The notes under the pieces: model-generated
Seen by the model: only the letters and a program-made list of their open reading frames with translations
Databases searched by the model: none
Told to the model about the DNA's origin: nothing
Shown: one piece after another, positions 19,502 to 21,497 of the stretch
How positions within the stretch are numbered: the stretch's first letter is position 1
How the letters are laid out: every line of letters starts with the position of its first letter
Source: Blastococcus sp. CT_GayMR20
GTDB lineage: Bacteria; Actinomycetota; Actinomycetes; Mycobacteriales; Geodermatophilaceae
Direction: 5' to 3'
DNA length: 21,497 bases
Assembly: GCF_004570345.1 (NCBI RefSeq)
Contig: NZ_SPQM01000083.1
Coordinates: 1-21,497, forward strand
Program-made: the position numbers and the translations under genes

Positions 19502-20230
19502 TCATGTCGCGGGAAGACCGATCCGCACGTCGTCCATCCCCGGGGAGAAGAGCACGCTGACCGGGGGACCGGTCGGCGCGCCCGGCCCCAGTACGGCGAG
19601 CAGGTCGGTGTCGAGGTCGAGCAGCTCCGCGGTGCGCAGCCGCCACGGAGCGTGCTCGACCTGTCCGTACACCGTGCGCCCGGCGAGCCGGTGGTGGAAA
19701 CCCCAGCGCGCGGTCAGGAACAGCTCCTCCGGCCCGGGGATCCGCGGCGCCCCGACACGGACGGCGATCCGCGCGTGCCCCGGCGGGGGGACCGGCCACC
19801 GACGGCGCAGCCCGTAGGTGCGGCGGTCGCCGTGCCGGTCGAACTCGACGCGGGCCCACGAGTAGGGCAGGCCGGCGGTCCACCGGGCACCGACGGCCGG
19901 CGGCAGCCGCTCGGCGTCGAGCGACAGGAACACGACGCCGCGCCGGCCGGCTCCGTCCACCGCGTACAGCCGGACGTTGACCTGCCCGAAGCTGCCCACC
20001 CACGGGAGCGCGGGCCCGCCGAGCAGCGCCGTGCGCTGCATGCGCAACGCGACGATGCCCACGAACGTGCGTCCGTCGAGGACGTCCGGTCGGGTGCCGG
20101 CCGGCAACAGCGCTGCCGCCGGCGCAGGGTCCAGTGCCCAGTGCAGAAACGTGACGTCGCGCCAGTCCTGCCGCAGCAGGGCTGGGTGCACCGGGCGCGG
20201 TGGGGACGCCGTCAGGGGTTCCGGTCGCAC
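19502..20230 (-). CDS. DUF2071 family protein (YqjF-like)
   Basis: Protein of unknown function, 242 residues from the GTG at 20230. The family signature is clear near the N-terminus: QDWRDVTFLHWALDP (21-35), then LLPAGTRPDVLDGRTFVGIVAL, followed by a GSFGQVNVRLYAVD strand and FFLTARWGF-like strands. No membrane segment or signal peptide is seen. An in-frame ATG at 20311 exists but would overlap the start codon of the divergent gene (shared CATG) and adds a low-complexity N-terminus. The GTG at 20230 has GGGAG nearby and fits family length. The stop abuts the stop of the mutase gene, so the two converge with no spacer. Confidence 0.85.
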   Translation of the reverse strand: MRPEPLTASPPRPVHPALLRQDWRDVTFLHWALDPAPAAALLPAGTRPDVLDGRTFVGIVALRMQRTALLGGPALPWVGSFGQVNVRLYAVDGAGRRGVVFLSLDAERLPPAVGARWTAGLPYSWARVEFDRHGDRRTYGLRRRWPVPPPGHARIAVRVGAPRIPGPEELFLTARWGFHHRLAGRTVYGQVEHAPWRLRTAELLDLDTDLLAVLGPGAPTGPPVSVLFSPGMDDVRIGLPAT

Positions 20231-20309
20231 TCCTGCTCCCTTCCCCGCTGCGGTCGGAGCACTCGTGCCGCTGTTGCCCCGCCGTCCGCCTGCGTGGTGG
20301 GGTCGGGGC

Positions 20310-21083
20310 ATGAGCAGCGAGGGAGCACCCCGGGTCGAGCGGGACGGTGACGTCGTCCGGATCACGATGGCGCGCCCGGCCAAGCGCAACGCCCTGAGCC
20401 GCGAGCACCTGACGCAGTTGCTCGGCGCCTTCAACGAGGTGGCGACCAGTGACGCCACGGGCATCGTGCTCGGAGCCGAGGGACCCGTGTTCAGCGCCGG
20501 TCACGATCTCGGCGAGGTCGGCGGCCGCCCCCTCGCAGAGGTGCGCAGCCTGCTCGAGCTCTGCACGGAGCTGATGCAGACCGTCGAGGCGGTGCCCCAG
20601 GTGGTGATCGCGCGGGTGCATGCGCTCGCCACCGCCGCCGGCTGCCAGCTGGTTGCCTCCTGTGACCTCGCCGTGGCCGCCGAATCAGCCGGGTTCGCCA
20701 CTCCCGGCGGCAAGTTCGGGTGGTTCTGCCACACCCCGATGGTGGCCGTGGCCCGCAACGTGGGCAGGAAGCGAGCGATGGAACTCGCACTCACCGGTGA
20801 CGTCATCGATGCGCGGACGGCCCTGGACTGGGGACTGGTCAACCGCGTGGTGCCTGATGCCGACCTCGATGACGCCGTCGCCGACCTGATGGACCGTGCG
20901 ACCCGCGGCTCGCGGGCCAGCAAGGCCCTCGGGAAGCAGACGCTGTACGCGCAGTTCGACCGGCCCGAACGCGAGGCATACGACATCGCGCTCGCGGTCA
21001 TGGCCGACGCCAGCCAGACGCCCGGGGCCCGGGAGTGGTCGGAATCCTTCGTTCAGAAGCGGCCGGCGGTCTGGATCGACTGA
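20310..21083 (+). CDS. Enoyl-CoA hydratase/isomerase-like protein lacking both catalytic glutamates
   Basis: 257-residue crotonase-fold protein. The oxyanion-hole segment FSAGHDLGE (about 61-69) and the conserved ATAAGCQLVASCDLAVA and FATPGGKFGWFCHTP regions are present, closest in form to the ECHDC3 subgroup. At the two positions that carry the acid/base glutamates of rat mitochondrial hydratase (Glu144, Glu164) it has Gln113 and Gly133, so ordinary hydration of enoyl-CoA is unlikely. The true reaction is unknown; thioesterase, isomerase or other acyl-CoA chemistry is possible. The ATG at 20310 has only a weak GGTGGGG upstream. The gene is divergent from the DUF2071 gene across 79 bases. Confidence 0.92.
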   Translation: MSSEGAPRVERDGDVVRITMARPAKRNALSREHLTQLLGAFNEVATSDATGIVLGAEGPVFSAGHDLGEVGGRPLAEVRSLLELCTELMQTVEAVPQVVIARVHALATAAGCQLVASCDLAVAAESAGFATPGGKFGWFCHTPMVAVARNVGRKRAMELALTGDVIDARTALDWGLVNRVVPDADLDDAVADLMDRATRGSRASKALGKQTLYAQFDRPEREAYDIALAVMADASQTPGAREWSESFVQKRPAVWID

Positions 21084-21137
21084 GCGCGTGAGCCTGCGCA
21101 CACCCGGGATGGCCCACGGGGCCCGATTGCATTGACC

Positions 21138-21156
21138 AACCTGTGCAGAACCTGTG
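21138..21156 (+). repeat. AACCTGTG direct repeat with 11-bp period
   Basis: AACCTGTG occurs at 21138-21145 and again at 21149-21156. It lies just after a TTGACC (21132-21137) that could serve as a -35. One-turn spacing is typical of a protein-binding site. Confidence 0.35.
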
Positions 21157-21187
21157 GGGGCTCACGCGTCGGCGTGCCCTGGACTTC

Positions 21188-21235
21188 GGACGGCGGACGA
21201 CGAGCGGCTGTTGACGCCTGCCGCGTCCGCCGTCC
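21188..21235 (+). promoter_or_regulatory. Structured hairpin in the leader of the symporter gene
   Basis: A perfect 11-bp stem (GGACGGCGGAC 21188-21198 with GTCCGCCGTCC 21225-21235) is extended by a 5-bp inner stem (GCGGC 21204-21208 with GCCGC 21220-21224) beyond a 5-base bulge, closing an 11-base loop. It ends 32 bases before the GTG. It may be the terminator of the upstream gene or a control element of the symporter message. Confidence 0.55.
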
Positions 21236-21267
21236 CCTCGCCGTCCCCCGAAAGGCCTCTCCCTCTC

Positions 21268-21497
21268 GTGCTCGCAACTCTCCGCCGCGTCCCGTTCGCG
21301 GCGCAGGTCCTCCTCGCCCTCGTCGTGGGCGTCGCCCTGGGTCTCGTCGCCCGTGAGATGGGCACCGTCGCCGACGGTTCGCCCAACTGGCTGACCAGCA
21401 CCCTGCAGACCATCGGCGGCACCTTCGTCACCCTGCTGAAGACGCTCGTCCCGCCGCTGATCGTCACCGCGGTGATCGTCAGCATCGCCAACCTCAG
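21268..21497 (+). CDS. Dicarboxylate/amino acid:cation symporter (3' partial)
   Basis: N-terminal 76 residues of a membrane transporter of the DAACS/SDF family (DctA, GltP, GltT), which imports C4-dicarboxylates, glutamate or aspartate with protons or sodium. The sequence VPFAAQVLLALVVGVALGLVA followed by LQTIGGTFVTLLKTLVPPLI and VTAVIVSIANL is typical of the first two helices. The frame runs past the window end. The GTG at 21268 with GAAAGG at 21250-21255 is the likely start. The substrate cannot be decided from this part. Confidence 0.88.
   Translation, partial: MLATLRRVPFAAQVLLALVVGVALGLVAREMGTVADGSPNWLTSTLQTIGGTFVTLLKTLVPPLIVTAVIVSIANL

Noticed and set aside
20310..20464. Longer N-terminus for the DUF2071 protein (starts at 20464 or 20311)
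   Set aside because: These would overlap the divergent hydratase-like gene and add low-complexity sequence. The GTG at 20230 gives the family's usual length.

Overview
The window is a very GC-rich stretch of actinobacterial chromosome. The order rho - rpmE - prfA - prmC - tsaC - wecA - atp operon - DUF2550 gene - PduO-type adenosyltransferase - murA matches, as I recall it, the Mycobacterium tuberculosis order (Rv1297 to Rv1315), so this is a conserved core neighbourhood and not an accessory island. An unfused atpF and atpH, a MeaA-type mutase and a very high GC3 suggest a free-living actinobacterium. Geodermatophilaceae is my guess, but the sequence alone does not prove it.

Layout. Positions 2-4605 hold transcription termination and translation genes: Rho (5' truncated by the window edge, with a disordered Arg/Asn/Asp/Gly-rich N-terminus), ribosomal protein L31, release factor 1, its glutamine methyltransferase PrmC, and a TsaC-type enzyme for tRNA t6A. 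Positions 4747-6015 encode a WecA-type polyprenyl-phosphate sugar-1-phosphate transferase. Positions 6012-14615 encode the ATP synthase: two small membrane accessory proteins, then a, c, b, delta, alpha, gamma, beta and epsilon. The run is interrupted between atpD and atpC by about 530 bp holding two inverted copies of a dispersed hairpin repeat, a strong UUCG-tetraloop hairpin and a possible 60-residue Trp-rich protein. Positions 14650-17373 carry a DUF2550 membrane protein, a cobalamin adenosyltransferase on the minus strand, a MurA with Asp in place of the catalytic Cys, and a small membrane protein on the minus strand. Positions 17483-21497 carry a MeaA-type (ethylmalonyl-CoA) mutase, a DUF2071 protein on the minus strand, an enoyl-CoA hydratase-like protein lacking both catalytic glutamates, and the start of a dicarboxylate/amino-acid:cation symporter.

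How the genes fit together. PrmC modifies the GGQ motif of the release factor encoded just upstream. The adenosyltransferase makes adenosylcobalamin, the cofactor the MeaA-type mutase needs. WecA and MurA both act in cell-envelope synthesis.

The least ordinary feature is a family of four 53-60 bp palindromic repeats (4607-4663, 13699-13755, 14134-14186 inverted, 15688-15747). They sit exactly at transcription-unit boundaries, their stems covary, and two of them bracket the insertion that separates the epsilon gene from the rest of the ATP synthase operon. I found no phage, IS, CRISPR, tRNA or rRNA genes.
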